From positions 248,001 through 312,000 of the forward strand of contig NC_026502.1 of the NCBI RefSeq assembly GCF_000182925.2: 64,000 nucleotides of DNA, in the 5' to 3' direction. Positions within the stretch are counted from its first letter, which is position 1; every line of letters begins with the position of its first letter. The position numbers and the translations under genes are program-made. Below are positions 44,186-56,400 of the stretch, piece by piece. The stretch comes from Neurospora crassa OR74A (taxonomy: Eukaryota; Ascomycota; Sordariomycetes; Sordariales; Sordariaceae). Under the pieces are notes generated by a model. It worked only from the letters and a program-made list of their open reading frames with translations, ran no database searches and was not told the DNA's origin.

Positions 44186-47100
44186 TCAACCAGCCAACCA
44201 CCTCTCCTCTCTCTCTCTCTGCATCTGTCTGAGCCTCTCTTCCAATTCCCTTTCACTCCTCTGGCCCTGTGTCTCTCTCTGGCCCATCTGTCCCATGAAA
44301 TTTTGATTCGGAGGACACATATTCACTCCATAACCACCACCACCACCACTCACACCACCCATCCCGCCATTAGCGTTCATGTCTACTTCTTTTAACACCC
44401 CGCCATGCAGCCGTCCATTGACTCCATTAACTCCACGACCCCTTCCATTCGAGGGACTTCCATTTTGCGTCATTTGTACCTGCTGCTGTTGGTACTGCTG
44501 TTGGTACGGAGACTGAGACTGAGACTGACCCTGCCCGTTGACTGGGACGCGTCCAGCAACAGGACTCATGTTCATGTTCATGCTCATGGTCATGCTCTGC
44601 CTCCTCCCACCAACACCGTGACTCTGAAGGTGTCCCGGTCCTTCAGCATCACTACCCACCACTGTCGTGGGACTACCGAATCCAAAACCTACAGCTGACC
44701 CAAAACTGGAAGCACCCGTAGGAAGACCAGGCACGACTGGAACATTCGGGACTCCACCGCCTCCCACCAAGTTATTCCCATTCCCAGGAGTAAGGGCAAG
44801 GGCAGGGGCAGGGGCAGCAGCACTACCCGGAACAGGAGCCGCATTCGCATTCGCGCCCGCTGGAGATTGCTGACCGTGACTCTGACCGTGACTCTGACCC
44901 GGGACGGTAAACACCCCGCGAGCAACCAACGCTTTCCAAACTTCGTCCCTGAGAGAAAGAACATGATCGCGATCAAACGGGAGACCATCCACTTTTTTCA
45001 GCCTTGCACACTTCTCGGCCAACAAATGGTCGTAGACTCTGCGCCGCATCTTGGTCTGCAGATCGAGTCTCGACGCGTACGCTTTATCGGAAGCGAGCGT
45101 TTGCGGGGGGAGAGTCCACTGGTCTTTATTCTCGTGGTTTTCCTCCTGCTCCTGGCCACCACCATCTGCTTCCTCCTGTCCCTTCCGTGCATCCTCGCCT
45201 GCGTTGGTGGTGGGTTTGTCCTGCTTGCCGCCGAGACTAGTGTTGCCTTTACAAAGTTCCTGAACAGGCGAGTAAAACCCCATAACCAGTCCGTTTCCTC
45301 GCAAATCAACAGCTGTGAGGCAGGAAAAGTTGGCAAGGACGTCAACTAGCGAACTCAGATCCCTAATCCGGTTCCCGGAGATGAATAACCGCTTCAACCG
45401 CGGTACATGTCTCAATGGCGACAGATCCTCAAGCGCATTCATGTTGAGGTTGAGAACCCTCAGGTTGGGCATCATCTGTCCGACGTCCACGGGCAGTTTG
45501 GTCAAGCCGCAGTTGGCTAGTTCGAGGAGTTGCAGGTTGAGCAGATCGATGGGAGGGTTAAAACCACTCTCTTCGACGCCCTTGGGGTTGGTGGTGCTGC
45601 CTAGGTAGTTTCCAGACAAAAACAGTTTGCGGACTTCGTAGGCCCGAGAGAGGAGGTGGTCGAGGTCGAGAGGTTCGGGCCCTTGTTGCTCGCGAAGGGA
45701 GAGCGAGTCAAGATGGCGAGCGCGAGAGAAGCCGTGGATGCGGACGAGGCGGTTACGGTCGGCATGGAGGAGTCGTAGATGGGGGAGGTGGTGGATGGAC
45801 AGATGGCTCAGACAGTTATCGTTGAGATGGAGGTACCTCAACGGACTAACGGCCTGACCGTGTTCAGAAACGGGAGAGGAACCAGAGGTAAGTGCGGCCG
45901 GCGAGCCAACCTCAAACACCTCAATCTGGTTCCCTTCGAGGTTAAGCGAGCTCAAAACCGGCAACTGGTCTAGGTTCACCACCCTTTTAATCTTGTTATC
46001 CCTCAAGTCCAACTCGGTAAGATGCACCAGCCTCGCCCCATCAAAGTCCACCTCCTCAATGCAGTTTCCTCTCGCCCTCAACACCTGTAACCCATCATGA
46101 AACTTGATCCCCTCCAAGCTTTCCAAGCGGTTGTTGTCCACCCTCAACTCCCTCAGATGCACCAACTGCTTGAACGGATTCAAGCTCGTCAATCGGTTGT
46201 TGGAGATATCCACATACTGCAGGTTAGTCAAGTGTCCCCACGCCGTCAGGCTTGAGAGCTGATTGTTGGTCATCTTGAGGAAGCGAGTAGTGGACGGAGC
46301 GCCGGTGAGGTTTCTAATCTCGTTGTGGCTAGCGTCTAGGGATTCGAGACGGCCACAGAATTCATCGAGAGCATGCAGGGATTCCAAACGCTTGTGCGCA
46401 AGGCAGAGGTTGCGCATATCTTCCCAGTAGGGCTCAAAGGGCTCGACTTCGGTGAGCTTGGCGACGAGGTCACGGGTAGACATGGACATAGAGCGGCCAC
46501 GGGAGTGGTGGTCGCCGGTGACGAGGTGGTGGTTGCCAATAACGTAACTTGCTTCAAGAGCCAATGACGACTCGTCGGGAGGGTGGATGGTGAAGTCCGA
46601 TAGGGGGCTGAGAGAGAAGGTGCCGACATACTGGCCGATGATGTGAGCCGGGTCAGCGCCGGACATGGAGCATGGTCGTAGATGGTGAGCGGGTGTTGCC
46701 ACCAGGAAGGAAATGCTGTTGTGTTGTTGAGCTTCGTGGTCGTCTTGGTTGACCATTGATGTATCAGCAGCAACGATGCTGAGTTCCATGCCCTGAGGTT
46801 GTGGCGATAATAACGACGGCTGATCATGACCATGAAATGGGAAGCTGTTCTTATTAGCATTACTGGATTCTTCATCATGCTCGTCAATCCGTGAAACAGG
46901 TCTTGCCATGTACGTCTGGCCTTTGACGGACAAGTGACGCGGCGGACCTCGTGAACGGCTGCGTGACCTAGACGCTGAACCAGACACAACGTCGTTCCTC
47001 AGCTTGGAGACGGCTCCGCGGCCTCGGGGTTGCGGGTGCTGCTGTTGTTGCTGTTTGGTGTAACCTCTGGGCGGCAGAGGTGGCAGGCTACGCTTGCGCT

Positions 47101-50100
47101 GCTGCTGCTTGTTGTTGTTGTTGCCCTCCCCACCTGTTGTTAGTCCTAGCGCGCTCGGGGCGTCGGCATCGGAGTCAACGTCGTCTGCTACTTCCTGGAT
47201 GTCCTGGATGATAGACGCAATAGGTGATGAGAAACTGATCGTGAGACGTCTGGGCCGGGCTGCTTGTGGGATGTTGCTTACTCGGTCCTCGTATATCCCA
47301 ATTTCATGTTCGACATCGACTCCTGTGCTGCTTGTACCCGTGCCCGCCGCCGTGGTGGGTGACTGCAACGAGGGCTTTGCGTCGCGCTGTTCGTCAGTTC
47401 TGGTTGGCTTGTTTTTCTTGCCAGGGTTCGACGTGTCAGAGTCTTTGCGACTCCCGGTTGGCTGCCACTGCGGTTCCGAGTTAAGGAAATCGTCATCGCC
47501 AAAAGGTGCCGCGACATCCGATGGTTGGTCCAGGTCGACATCATCCTGCTCGTGCTCGTGCTCCTGCCCCCGTTGGTTGGTCGTAAGCCGCAACTTTTCC
47601 AATTCCTCCGTGATGTCCACGGTGAGATCGGGAATGTCAGCGAACGGGTCATCTTCGCTCACCTCCGAGGCAATGAAACTATTTTGTCTGCTGCCCATGA
47701 ACCCGTTAGATGGACGCTTCCTGACCCACACATTTCTTTCCCTGTCCAGCACCATGTTGCCGACTCGGTCTGGAATAAGATGCAGTACACTTTCCGGCGC
47801 AATCGTCTTTCTGCTATCGGAGCCCTTGGACGAGGTAGTGTGAGATGACCGTCCCGTGTAGTTATCAGACTCGGACTGGGTATGCCTTCCATCCTCCACA
47901 TTCTCATGCGACAGCTTGGTCTTGAGCGCTGGGTTCCAGGAGATGCGAATGTTTGGCGGATCGCTGATGACGCCGTCGTCCCTAAAGTTGGGCAACACGG
48001 GTCCACCCTTTTTGCCTGCATGATGCTTTTCATCCTGCCGTACAGTACCAAAGCCTTGCCGGTGCAGGGCAGCCGAACGCAGAGACGAGCCCATGATGTC
48101 GCCCATATCGCTTGCTTCCTCATACTGCTTGAGACGCTCTGCAAGGACGGGATCTTCCTGCTTGGTTGATCTGCGCGTCAAAGGCGGGCGTCCCTCGCGG
48201 CTGGGCGGACGCAGGAACGATTCCTGAGTGGACTCCTCATAGGAGCTCTCCCCATCTGCATCATGGCGAGAATCATACTCATCCGACTCCTCAACACTAG
48301 TTAGACCGCTGGCGGCATTCTTGCGAATCATGGCCATGATCTTGTTGGCTTCGATGAGGAAATCCTCGGTTTTGATGGAAGGTTTGCGGTCGGTGTTCAT
48401 TGCCGACCCTGGTCCGCCATGTTCCTTGGGCGTGCGGCCCTTAGAAGACGCCTTGGATGACGGCCTAGTAGGACGACTGGATGGCTTTGTGATGAGCTCC
48501 GTCAAAGGCGGCCTTCCCTTCTTTCCGTCCTTCTGCAGAGACGATCTCTGGAGAGGTGTCGGCGTGCGTGGTCTTGGCACATCTTTGCCCGAGGGCGTAC
48601 CAGGCTCAACCTGTTCGCGATGTTTTTCAGCGTGTACTTCTTTGCGCCGCTTCTCGATAGCAGCCTGTATCTGTTGGTACGACAGCTTCATGGACTGCGT
48701 TTCCGGAGAGGGAGAGATGTCTTCCAGTCCAAATTCGATGTCCGACTCATGCAGAGTCCTACGTCGTTTAGGCGTCGGATCCTTTGACGGAGAAGTGCGC
48801 GGCCGCTTGAACTCGGGGGCTGGGTCTGATCGTCGCTTGCTTGGCGTCCCAAACGTAGCGGGGATATGGGTGAAAGCATGACGTTTCTTATGCGCCATGC
48901 TTGACCCCATCCTGGAATGTCGCTTCGATGAAGCCGAGTCAGCGGGCTTTTGGCGCTTCCTACGCACCGAAGAGTTGCTTGCATCAGCGTCGTCGCCGGC
49001 GTCGGCTTCAGAGCGCGAAGAAGGACGGCTGAAGTCGAAGACAGGGATCCGGGGTTCTGGCTGAGAATCGTCATTTGGACCCTGGTTTTCCTTGTCACCC
49101 TCAATGCCGGATGCGCCAACCGACTGGTACGAGAAATCGTCCTGAAACTCGTATCCATCCAAGACCCCAGCTCCAAATTGGTTGACTGCAACCGAGGCCT
49201 TGCGTTGACCCGTCTCCTGTCCTCGACGCGTGTGGGTCTTGGGTGGTGATAAATAGCCTCCAGAGTCCATGTAGGAAACGTGTACTGGAGACTCATCTCC
49301 AGTTTGCTGTCCAGAAGAAGCCTGTTCACCCGGGGTGTCGTCGTGATATTGACTGAGTCGTCTTTGCAGAATCTCGCTGGTAAAGGTATCGTAGGGCTGG
49401 AAGAGCTTCAAAGGGCTGCCGGCCCCTTGCTGCGAAGATGCTACGCGCTTCGTGGATACGCTGAGATTAGGGATTCGGGGAACTGCAGATCTGGTGCGGG
49501 GAGAAATTTCGTCGGAGATGTGGCCAGAGACCTGTGCAGGAACGTGCTCGTAGTCATCCCAGTTCTCGATCTTGACCGAGGGAAAGCGCTTGGGGGTGCT
49601 AGCTTGAAGAGACTCCTCTGGATTGAGATCCGAGATATCGTTCAATGCTGAACTCAACATGTGGTTCTGGAATGATCCGTCGGCAGACCGACCACCTCTT
49701 CTGACGTTGATGTAGCTTCCCAGCTTTTCGTAGTCCCTGGAGGTGTTGCTAGTGTCGCCTGCTTTGTTGTCGCTTCTTGACGAACCACCCGTCTCTGCAG
49801 CCTCAGCCTCGCTCTTTCCAGACTCGCTCTTCCCAGAGACACTACCACCGGAATCGCTCTTGCCGGAACGGGCCATGCGCAACTGATTCTTTCTAAGAGT
49901 TTCAAGGCGGTGTCGGAGCTCGTCTGGGGAAATATCTGGCACAAAACTCGAGTTGCCCTCGCCCTCGTCGTGCATAGTGAGTAGGATCGGGCTGAAATCC
50001 TCATGGCGCAAGACGCTCTGGCCGCTTGCCTGACGCGATCCAGCGCTGAGGTTTCCAAGATGGGACGAGGCAGAGGTGGATGGTGTGCCTGACCGGACCT

Positions 50101-51115
50101 TGGGGTAGGTCTGTTGCTGGCTAGTCGAGGCGCGGAAACTGGACTCGGATCCTTGACTGGGGTCAGTGGAATCGGTAGCCCGTCGGTACCGTATTTCTGG
50201 TATTGTGCGCCGTTGTTGCTCTTGCTGTTGCTCTTGTTGTTCCTCTTCGACTTCCTCCTCTTGCTCCTTAGGTATTGGGGGAAGCGATTGGAAAGACTCA
50301 TCCACATGTATCTCGACGGTTGAAGGGTCCCGTTCTCTGCCTAGAAAGGGCGGGCTCGAAGGCAACGTGATTTCGACATGGGACTCGGCTGGCGACTCGT
50401 ACTGGGATTCGAAACCTCGGCCGTTTCGCGTATCCGCATTCGTATGCGCGTCCGCCGCATTCATGTTCGACGCAGCTGGAGGAGGTGGTGGTGGTGGTGG
50501 TGGCTTGAAGATGGATTCGAGGATTGCACCAGCCGAAGTAAACAAGTCGGGTGCTTCGCCATAATCAAGCTCTCGGTATACCAAACGTCTCTTCCACTCT
50601 GGAGTATCCTGTTTCCTCCCTGGCGAGCCATTCACTTCCTTGCGATTAACAGTGTTGTGGATGACGGAGCCAGCAGACTGGACGGATTCGGCTACGGAGG
50701 CGGTGCGACTTCGGGCGTCAATGGCTCGTTGGCGGTCGCGAACTCTATCGCCGAGGGACTTGGTCGAGCCACGGCGCGATGCAGGGTTGGAAGCGGTGTT
50801 GCTGTTGCGGCGATCATCGGGGAGGATGCTGTTGTTGGCACTCGTTCGACTCGAATTCGGTCTAGGGATTCGGCTCGGAGGGGTCTTTGGAGGTTTTTTC
50901 CTGCTTTGGGAAGTTGAGGAGTCTGCTTGGGATAAAGTGCGACTGTGAGCGGTGGCGGGTCGAGATTGGGATTGCGACTGCGACTGCGACTGCGACTGTG
51001 ACTGTGACCGCCGATGGCTGTCCAGCTTCTTTGCAAACTGGGACGCGTCCGAGGCCAGAGAGCCAGGCTGGGAGGGCCAGTCCTCCGAGAGGGAGTCGAG
51101 CCAAGCATGCCCCAT
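44186..51115 (-). CDS. cdc-11: Septation initiation network scaffold CDC-11 / Nud1
   Basis: A single exon encodes 2309 residues, starting at the first in-frame ATG (51115). The N-terminus MGHAWLDSLSEDWPSQPG is the hallmark of fungal Cdc11/Nud1 homologues. A Ser-Gln repeat follows at about residues 37-50. A long disordered, Ser/Arg/Lys-rich region spans to about 1550, with a polyproline run near 200-210 and short basic blocks such as PKRRRTLH. At least twelve leucine-rich repeats occupy about 1560-1930, for example LQYVDISNNRLTSL and LTELDLRDNKIKRV. The C-terminus is Gly/Asn/Gln-rich. In yeasts this protein sits at the spindle pole body and gathers the septation/mitotic-exit kinases and the Cdc14/Sid1 module; in Neurospora CDC-11 is needed for septum formation. 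Phosphorylation of the disordered part is the likely control. The frame extends 72 codons upstream but has no ATG there. Confidence 0.9.
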   Translation of the reverse strand: MGHAWLDSLSEDWPSQPGSLASDASQFAKKLDSHRRSQSQSQSQSQSQSQSRPATAHSRTLSQADSSTSQSRKKPPKTPPSRIPRPNSSRTSANNSILPDDRRNSNTASNPASRRGSTKSLGDRVRDRQRAIDARSRTASVAESVQSAGSVIHNTVNRKEVNGSPGRKQDTPEWKRRLVYRELDYGEAPDLFTSAGAILESIFKPPPPPPPPPAASNMNAADAHTNADTRNGRGFESQYESPAESHVEITLPSSPPFLGRERDPSTVEIHVDESFQSLPPIPKEQEEEVEEEQQEQQQEQQRRTIPEIRYRRATDSTDPSQGSESSFRASTSQQQTYPKVRSGTPSTSASSHLGNLSAGSRQASGQSVLRHEDFSPILLTMHDEGEGNSSFVPDISPDELRHRLETLRKNQLRMARSGKSDSGGSVSGKSESGKSEAEAAETGGSSRSDNKAGDTSNTSRDYEKLGSYINVRRGGRSADGSFQNHMLSSALNDISDLNPEESLQASTPKRFPSVKIENWDDYEHVPAQVSGHISDEISPRTRSAVPRIPNLSVSTKRVASSQQGAGSPLKLFQPYDTFTSEILQRRLSQYHDDTPGEQASSGQQTGDESPVHVSYMDSGGYLSPPKTHTRRGQETGQRKASVAVNQFGAGVLDGYEFQDDFSYQSVGASGIEGDKENQGPNDDSQPEPRIPVFDFSRPSSRSEADAGDDADASNSSVRRKRQKPADSASSKRHSRMGSSMAHKKRHAFTHIPATFGTPSKRRSDPAPEFKRPRTSPSKDPTPKRRRTLHESDIEFGLEDISPSPETQSMKLSYQQIQAAIEKRRKEVHAEKHREQVEPGTPSGKDVPRPRTPTPLQRSSLQKDGKKGRPPLTELITKPSSRPTRPSSKASSKGRTPKEHGGPGSAMNTDRKPSIKTEDFLIEANKIMAMIRKNAASGLTSVEESDEYDSRHDADGESSYEESTQESFLRPPSREGRPPLTRRSTKQEDPVLAERLKQYEEASDMGDIMGSSLRSAALHRQGFGTVRQDEKHHAGKKGGPVLPNFRDDGVISDPPNIRISWNPALKTKLSHENVEDGRHTQSESDNYTGRSSHTTSSKGSDSRKTIAPESVLHLIPDRVGNMVLDRERNVWVRKRPSNGFMGSRQNSFIASEVSEDDPFADIPDLTVDITEELEKLRLTTNQRGQEHEHEQDDVDLDQPSDVAAPFGDDDFLNSEPQWQPTGSRKDSDTSNPGKKNKPTRTDEQRDAKPSLQSPTTAAGTGTSSTGVDVEHEIGIYEDRVSNIPQAARPRRLTISFSSPIASIIQDIQEVADDVDSDADAPSALGLTTGGEGNNNNKQQQRKRSLPPLPPRGYTKQQQQQHPQPRGRGAVSKLRNDVVSGSASRSRSRSRGPPRHLSVKGQTYMARPVSRIDEHDEESSNANKNSFPFHGHDQPSLLSPQPQGMELSIVAADTSMVNQDDHEAQQHNSISFLVATPAHHLRPCSMSGADPAHIIGQYVGTFSLSPLSDFTIHPPDESSLALEASYVIGNHHLVTGDHHSRGRSMSMSTRDLVAKLTEVEPFEPYWEDMRNLCLAHKRLESLHALDEFCGRLESLDASHNEIRNLTGAPSTTRFLKMTNNQLSSLTAWGHLTNLQYVDISNNRLTSLNPFKQLVHLRELRVDNNRLESLEGIKFHDGLQVLRARGNCIEEVDFDGARLVHLTELDLRDNKIKRVVNLDQLPVLSSLNLEGNQIEVFEVGSPAALTSGSSPVSEHGQAVSPLRYLHLNDNCLSHLSIHHLPHLRLLHADRNRLVRIHGFSRARHLDSLSLREQQGPEPLDLDHLLSRAYEVRKLFLSGNYLGSTTNPKGVEESGFNPPIDLLNLQLLELANCGLTKLPVDVGQMMPNLRVLNLNMNALEDLSPLRHVPRLKRLFISGNRIRDLSSLVDVLANFSCLTAVDLRGNGLVMGFYSPVQELCKGNTSLGGKQDKPTTNAGEDARKGQEEADGGGQEQEENHENKDQWTLPPQTLASDKAYASRLDLQTKMRRRVYDHLLAEKCARLKKVDGLPFDRDHVLSLRDEVWKALVARGVFTVPGQSHGQSHGQQSPAGANANAAPVPGSAAAPAPALALTPGNGNNLVGGGGVPNVPVVPGLPTGASSFGSAVGFGFGSPTTVVGSDAEGPGHLQSHGVGGRRQSMTMSMNMNMSPVAGRVPVNGQGQSQSQSPYQQQYQQQQVQMTQNGSPSNGRGRGVNGVNGRLHGGVLKEVDMNANGGMGGVSGGGGGYGVNMCPPNQNFMGQMGQRETQGQRSERELEERLRQMQREREERWLAG

Positions 51116-52281
51116 CCTGGGCGGTTTGTCGGATGGTCGGATGCCAGTTTGGGAAGCAAATCCTGGAAATGGAAACGGGGGAAAACGACGAAACGGGTTG
51201 TCGGAACACGAGACGAGTTGGGAAGTTGGTGGGTGGGTGGGTGCGCAACACAATCGGCGGAGTGGTGACTGTGGTGACCGGGTGGTGTGTGTGTGCTGGG
51301 CGTAGTGTAAAATGTGGATGGACTGTGACAACGCTGCTATGACGGATGGGGACCTGGTATGTAGCCTGTGACGAAGCTCTGGGATCGGTGACTGGATGGA
51401 ATAATCGCAGTGCAGTGGGCGGAAGGGTGGATTCTTGTTCCCGAGAGAGAAATGGATGGTGGATGCCGTTGGTCGGGAGGATGGAAGCCGGGATGATGCC
51501 TTGACCCAGAGAAATTCAAGAATCTATGGTATTTTTTGGGTTGTTTCTCTCTCTCTCCAACAAAATCGCGGGGTACGTATCGATCTCTTTCCGTCCGTCA
51601 AGTTGTCGTCGGTTTGTTCGTTGAAGATGCTCTTTTGCTGAGTGCTGTTTGGTTGAGCTTGTTTGTTAGGGTTTTTTTTTTGTTACCTAACGCGGTACCC
51701 GTATGGACAGCAGCCGTGGTGCTCCGTTTGGCAGAAAAAAAAAAAAAAAAGGTTCCCGTCATGTGTTTGACGTGGAGAGGAGTGGACGACGAGAGGAGCG
51801 GGGCGCGACCAATGGATATGTTCAGTTACTTACTGTGTAGCTATCTATGTATGTTATGACCCGTACCATACGACGCCTGTTGTTGTCCACGGCAGTCAGG
51901 TGTTTAAACACAAAACTAAGTTGATGAATGTTGGGTTTGGAAAAGCGTAAAGATATGCAAGGGTAAGACACGATCGGTGGAAAAGGCCCGGTTTGTAAGG
52001 CTGGCTGTCGATGATTGATATGCTGATGCTTGGCTATGAAAGTGTTCAGTTCTTGGTTGTTGTTGAAAGTCAAAAAGGTACTTTTGTCCGATTTTGAGTA
52101 ATCAAGACAAAGCAACTTGAACTGAGAGAGAGAGAAAGAGCTGAGGCGTCTTCCATTGGGCGGCCCATTAACGCGACCTCCCTCTCTACCACTCACGACA
52201 CGGCTATAAGGAAGGAACATAATCGAGGTGGCTGAACCCGGGCATTTGCTTGGACCACCATGACTTGCAAGGGAAGGCTGG

Positions 52282-52318
<37 letters not shown>

Positions 52319-53499
52319 GTTTCTTGCGCCTGGATGGAAGCTTGGGATCAGACGGGACCTTTCCTTACTTATCTTCAATCAGGGCATTACCAGTCCGTCT
52401 TTTACAACCTAACATGCGATGAACTACCTAGTACCTTTACACTTGCCGTGTGCTGTGCTGTGGTCTGCATATTGCCCTGTTTTTTACCATCCATACCATA
52501 CAATGTACCGACGGGACGCCGCTCCAATGATAACCTAATGATACTTCTAACCCTTTCCTTCGGCCTTGTAGGATACTTTCTCCAACTCCAAGTGCAAGGT
52601 ACATGGTAGGGACTAGAGGTAGAGGTAGTGCTCGTCCCCGGCCACTCCCTTGTGTTTCTTCAGTGAGACGTTCAGATTGACAACGCCATAGCGCTCGCGT
52701 CTTCCTGGTACCTACTTGAGGGAAACAGACAGCGGCATAGGCCGTGATTGGCCCACCGTCGTTTACTTGTCCATCTTGAATTCGCTGTTTTACTTTCAAG
52801 TTGATCACTCATGGAAGCACAAGCCATCCCGCCTAGGTTGACAGCAGTTCAGTTGTTGATCTTCAAAGTGGAAACTGCAGGGCAGAGGGGATCCGCAAAT
52901 ACCCCGCTCTTCAATCTCCACTTGTATTCTACGTATGTACTGCGTAGTGTGCAGTTTTAAAGAGCTTGCAGCTGTCTCCAAGACCATGTCACCTGACTTG
53001 GCGAACCCTCTTTAATGGGTTTTGCGCCAACACCACACGAAGCCAACAAAGAAAGGAAATGTGACGCGATCCGCCAACATAACCCTGGCGCTGTTTGCTA
53101 TGTACCTAGTTCTAGTACGTACTTGTAGGTCGCCAAGCTAAACCCGAATCTGATGTGTGCTTGAGACGACAGAAAAAGCAACGAATACCGACGAATGACA
53201 GCAAAACCGCTTCAATCACGACGGACTTTTCCCTTTTTGTACCCCAATCAATCTGTTTGTCCCAAGTTGCTATCCACACCCTCGACCAAGCCAGACTGCC
53301 ACCCAACACGACATCTCGACCGGCGATGCGCTCACTCTGTGCTCAGGACGACGACCCGGAATGACCTGAATGCCACTCTCGTCCTTGCTAGCGACGGACT
53401 AATGGACCACGACTGCTATACCTCGATCCATGTAACAGCCACAACCGAACCTGTTTCGGCTAATAGTAGCCAACGCGCCCGTCTAAGCAACCTGACAAA
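51116..53499. promoter_or_regulatory. 2.4 kb divergent promoter region, CDC-11 and the 53500 gene
   Basis: Contains the leaders of both genes. Just upstream of the CDC-11 ATG the minus strand remains open without an ATG for 216 bases. A 16-base A run (51735-51750), GAGAGAGA tracts (about 52120-52138) and a (TTG)n array (52281-52318) lie in between. No gene is supported. The + gene leader is AC-rich and reads GACAAAATGAAG at the start codon. Confidence 0.55.
52281..52318. repeat. (TTG)n trinucleotide repeat
   Basis: Twelve or more uninterrupted GTT units. Frames through it give poly-Cys, poly-Val or, on the other strand, poly-Thr/Asn/Gln, none part of a supported gene. Confidence 0.9.
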
Positions 53500-56400
53500 A
53501 TGAAGCGCCGTTCGCACCTTGTCCACGGCTGGCTTACCGAAGCCTTTCCCGATGAACCTGTCTACGCCGAAGCCCTCCACACGTCCCAAGACATCTTGTA
53601 CTCCGGTTCCGAAGATGAAGCCTACAACTCCCCGGCCGAGCGACGAGAGCGATACGAGGATAAGGGCCAGCGCTTTCTCCAGGGCAAGCCAATGCTCCTG
53701 CTGTCGGCGTCGCTGAGAGGTCCCTTTACCAAGGAGAGCGGCTGGACGAATCCATGGCGGTCCAAGACGGGTAGACAGAGGAGGCTTCAGTCACAGGCGG
53801 CCCATTCCACTCCAGGCCCCGCCGACGAAGAATCAATAGTCATAGCAGCTACACCAACGATTGTGGAGAGCGCAGTACGTGGCCAACAAGAGCAGTCGCG
53901 CGTCCATGACGAAGCCAGCTCGAGGCCCAACCCTCCCACTACACCCCACCGTTATCTAGACAACGAAATTCTGCACGAGATCAAGAAATGGCAAGACATG
54001 ATCGCAAATCAATCAGGACTGGACGACCCGTTTGATGAAAACACCTACGAGCCGAGTTCACCCGACACATTGCAGAGCCTTCAAGTTGAAATTACACCAA
54101 GGACGCATGGTTCCCAGTTGTTCACTGTGTCATCATCGGCTGTCGCAGAGGGAGCTGGCAGGGAGGATTCAGTGGAGTATGACCACGAGGATATCGCTGA
54201 GCAGAATGAAGAAGCGAACCTCGGATGCAGTGACGAGGAGGAAGCAGGGCTTATCAACCTTCTCGGAGACGACGGTTCATCGCTGACAGATTTGATTGAA
54301 GAGAAAATTGAAGAGTTGGTTGACGACCAAAATGAGGAGCAGGAGGCGGAGGAAGACGAAGAGGACGAAGAGGACAATATCCAAATCCAAAACACTGAGG
54401 AGAACAGACGAACGTCAGAAAGCCTGCCTGTTGAGTCTCTATCTGACTACGACAGCCCTACAAAATGCCCTATAGCATCACAACATCTCCCCCAGCCAAA
54501 TGGCAAACTAGACCTTCGACCTAGGGAAGAATTGGGATGTCTGCCTGTCGATGCTGTCGACTTATCACCCGCTGCCGTCAGGATATATGAAGAATCGATC
54601 CGCGGAAGTACCTGTTACAGTCCCTCTTGGCGGGCGCAAGAGAGGAGGAATCAGGGCAATCTTCTACCAGGACTTCAGGTTGTTGGTGCGACTTTTTCCA
54701 GCGGCAATGTCCCCCAGAGTCCCTCAAATCGGTCAGGCCGCAGCTTGCATGCGCCAGCTTCTACCTCCATCTCGCATGGTGAAAGAAGGTCAAACAGGGC
54801 TGGATCGATCACCCTCGAGCATCAAACAATCAAACCCGAGCGCATCTTGGTGGACAATCCGTCGTCCGAGCCTGACGAAACAAGAAATTCGCCCAACGAT
54901 CCATCCGATATACCTGCTCATCACCAACAGATCACCGTGACACAGCCAAAATCCCCTCAGCGCGCCATTTCTGCGACTGATCGACCTCAACTCAATGCTG
55001 CTGTCACCCACACTGCTCCTGAGTTGACGGAAGGAGAACAAAAGAGTCTTACTACCGACCCAACATCGCCCTCATCATCCGAATTATCGAGTCCTGCTAC
55101 GTCTTTCGAGGAAGAAGAGGAGGAGTCCATCGAAGAGCCTGTCGAAAACGTGAGAAAACTTCTCTGGGCCAAAAACCAACGACAACCAAGTGACCAGGAC
55201 TCTACGCCCGATATGGCTCTTGGTGCACCGCCAGCAACACCGAGTTTTTCCCAAGCAGGACCAAGGCCTTTGCAATACATATCTGTCTCCGAATCAGTAG
55301 AAAGCCATGGAGAACAACGAAGTCTAGAATACTTCACAAACAATCAGCACTCCGCAAATGACAGAGAGCCAACGAAGGTCGCGCAGAATGCTCTTAACTC
55401 GCAATCATCTAGTCGCTTATTACAATCCCAACCACAATCGGCACCGGAGGCTACAGTATCCGAAGAGAGCATCTACGATGATACGATCAATCAAGTGCGG
55501 CTCGAATGGCCAACTGAGGCTAGTAGCCTCCCTCGCCAATCTCAAGTCCAGACCCAGAACTCAGCACCCGTGGCGAGCATAGAAGAACCATTGATAACGG
55601 GACATGACACATCAGCGCAACGCATGACACCCGATCAACCAAAGAGAAGTGTCAATGTCATGGATCTTCGGCATATAACAAATCCGACTTCCTGCAACGC
55701 AACGCCCCTTCAACCATCTCCGGGTTTACAGATCCCCTTTTCGAAAGCCCTAGAGATACCGGTCCTCGTACAACCACGCTCCTCCGTTACTCCTGAGCCG
55801 CCAGTAAACCCGGAACCAAGCCGGTCGCAACTCTCAATCATTGCCAGCCAAGCTCTCGCTCAAGCTGTCCAGCCCGTGATCCAACAGAGTCCCTGGGTAA
55901 AGGGCGACTCGCAAATAGCTTTCCTCGCTGTTCCGGCCCCAGAACCACAATGTGTCAACCCCGGCTCGTCACCTCTATCCTCTCCCGCCTCCAGCTCTTG
56001 CTTCGTGGACATGGAGGATCCCGTCCTTCCAGTGTTATCCTATCCTCCTGCTCCTGGCAACGACGCCCGTACTGAAGAAGAGACAGCGGTGCCGCCAGCT
56101 CAAGCCGAAACACGTCAACTCCAGGCTCCTCATCCGCCCTCGACGCCGGAGACCAAGAGATCGAGTCTCCCAACGCCAGAGTTTACAATGTCCATCAAGT
56201 CCTTCAAGCACTTTATGACGCCGTCGCCAAAGAGACCGGCAAAGCGTCCGCGGTTGTCACTAGGAGACGGTCGGTTGCCAGATACGCAAGCTTTGGAGGA
56301 AGCGGTGGTTACGAACCCGTGGGATTCGAGTCGCGTCGAGGCTGGTAACATTCATGAAACCGCAATCACGTCCGCTCCTTGCAGAAGAACCAAGCGTGTC

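Noticed and set aside
44186-51331. CDC-11 reading frame taken to begin at 51331
   Set aside because: The first codon there is TTG, not ATG; the first ATG is at 51115 and gives the conserved MGHAWLDSLSEDW start.
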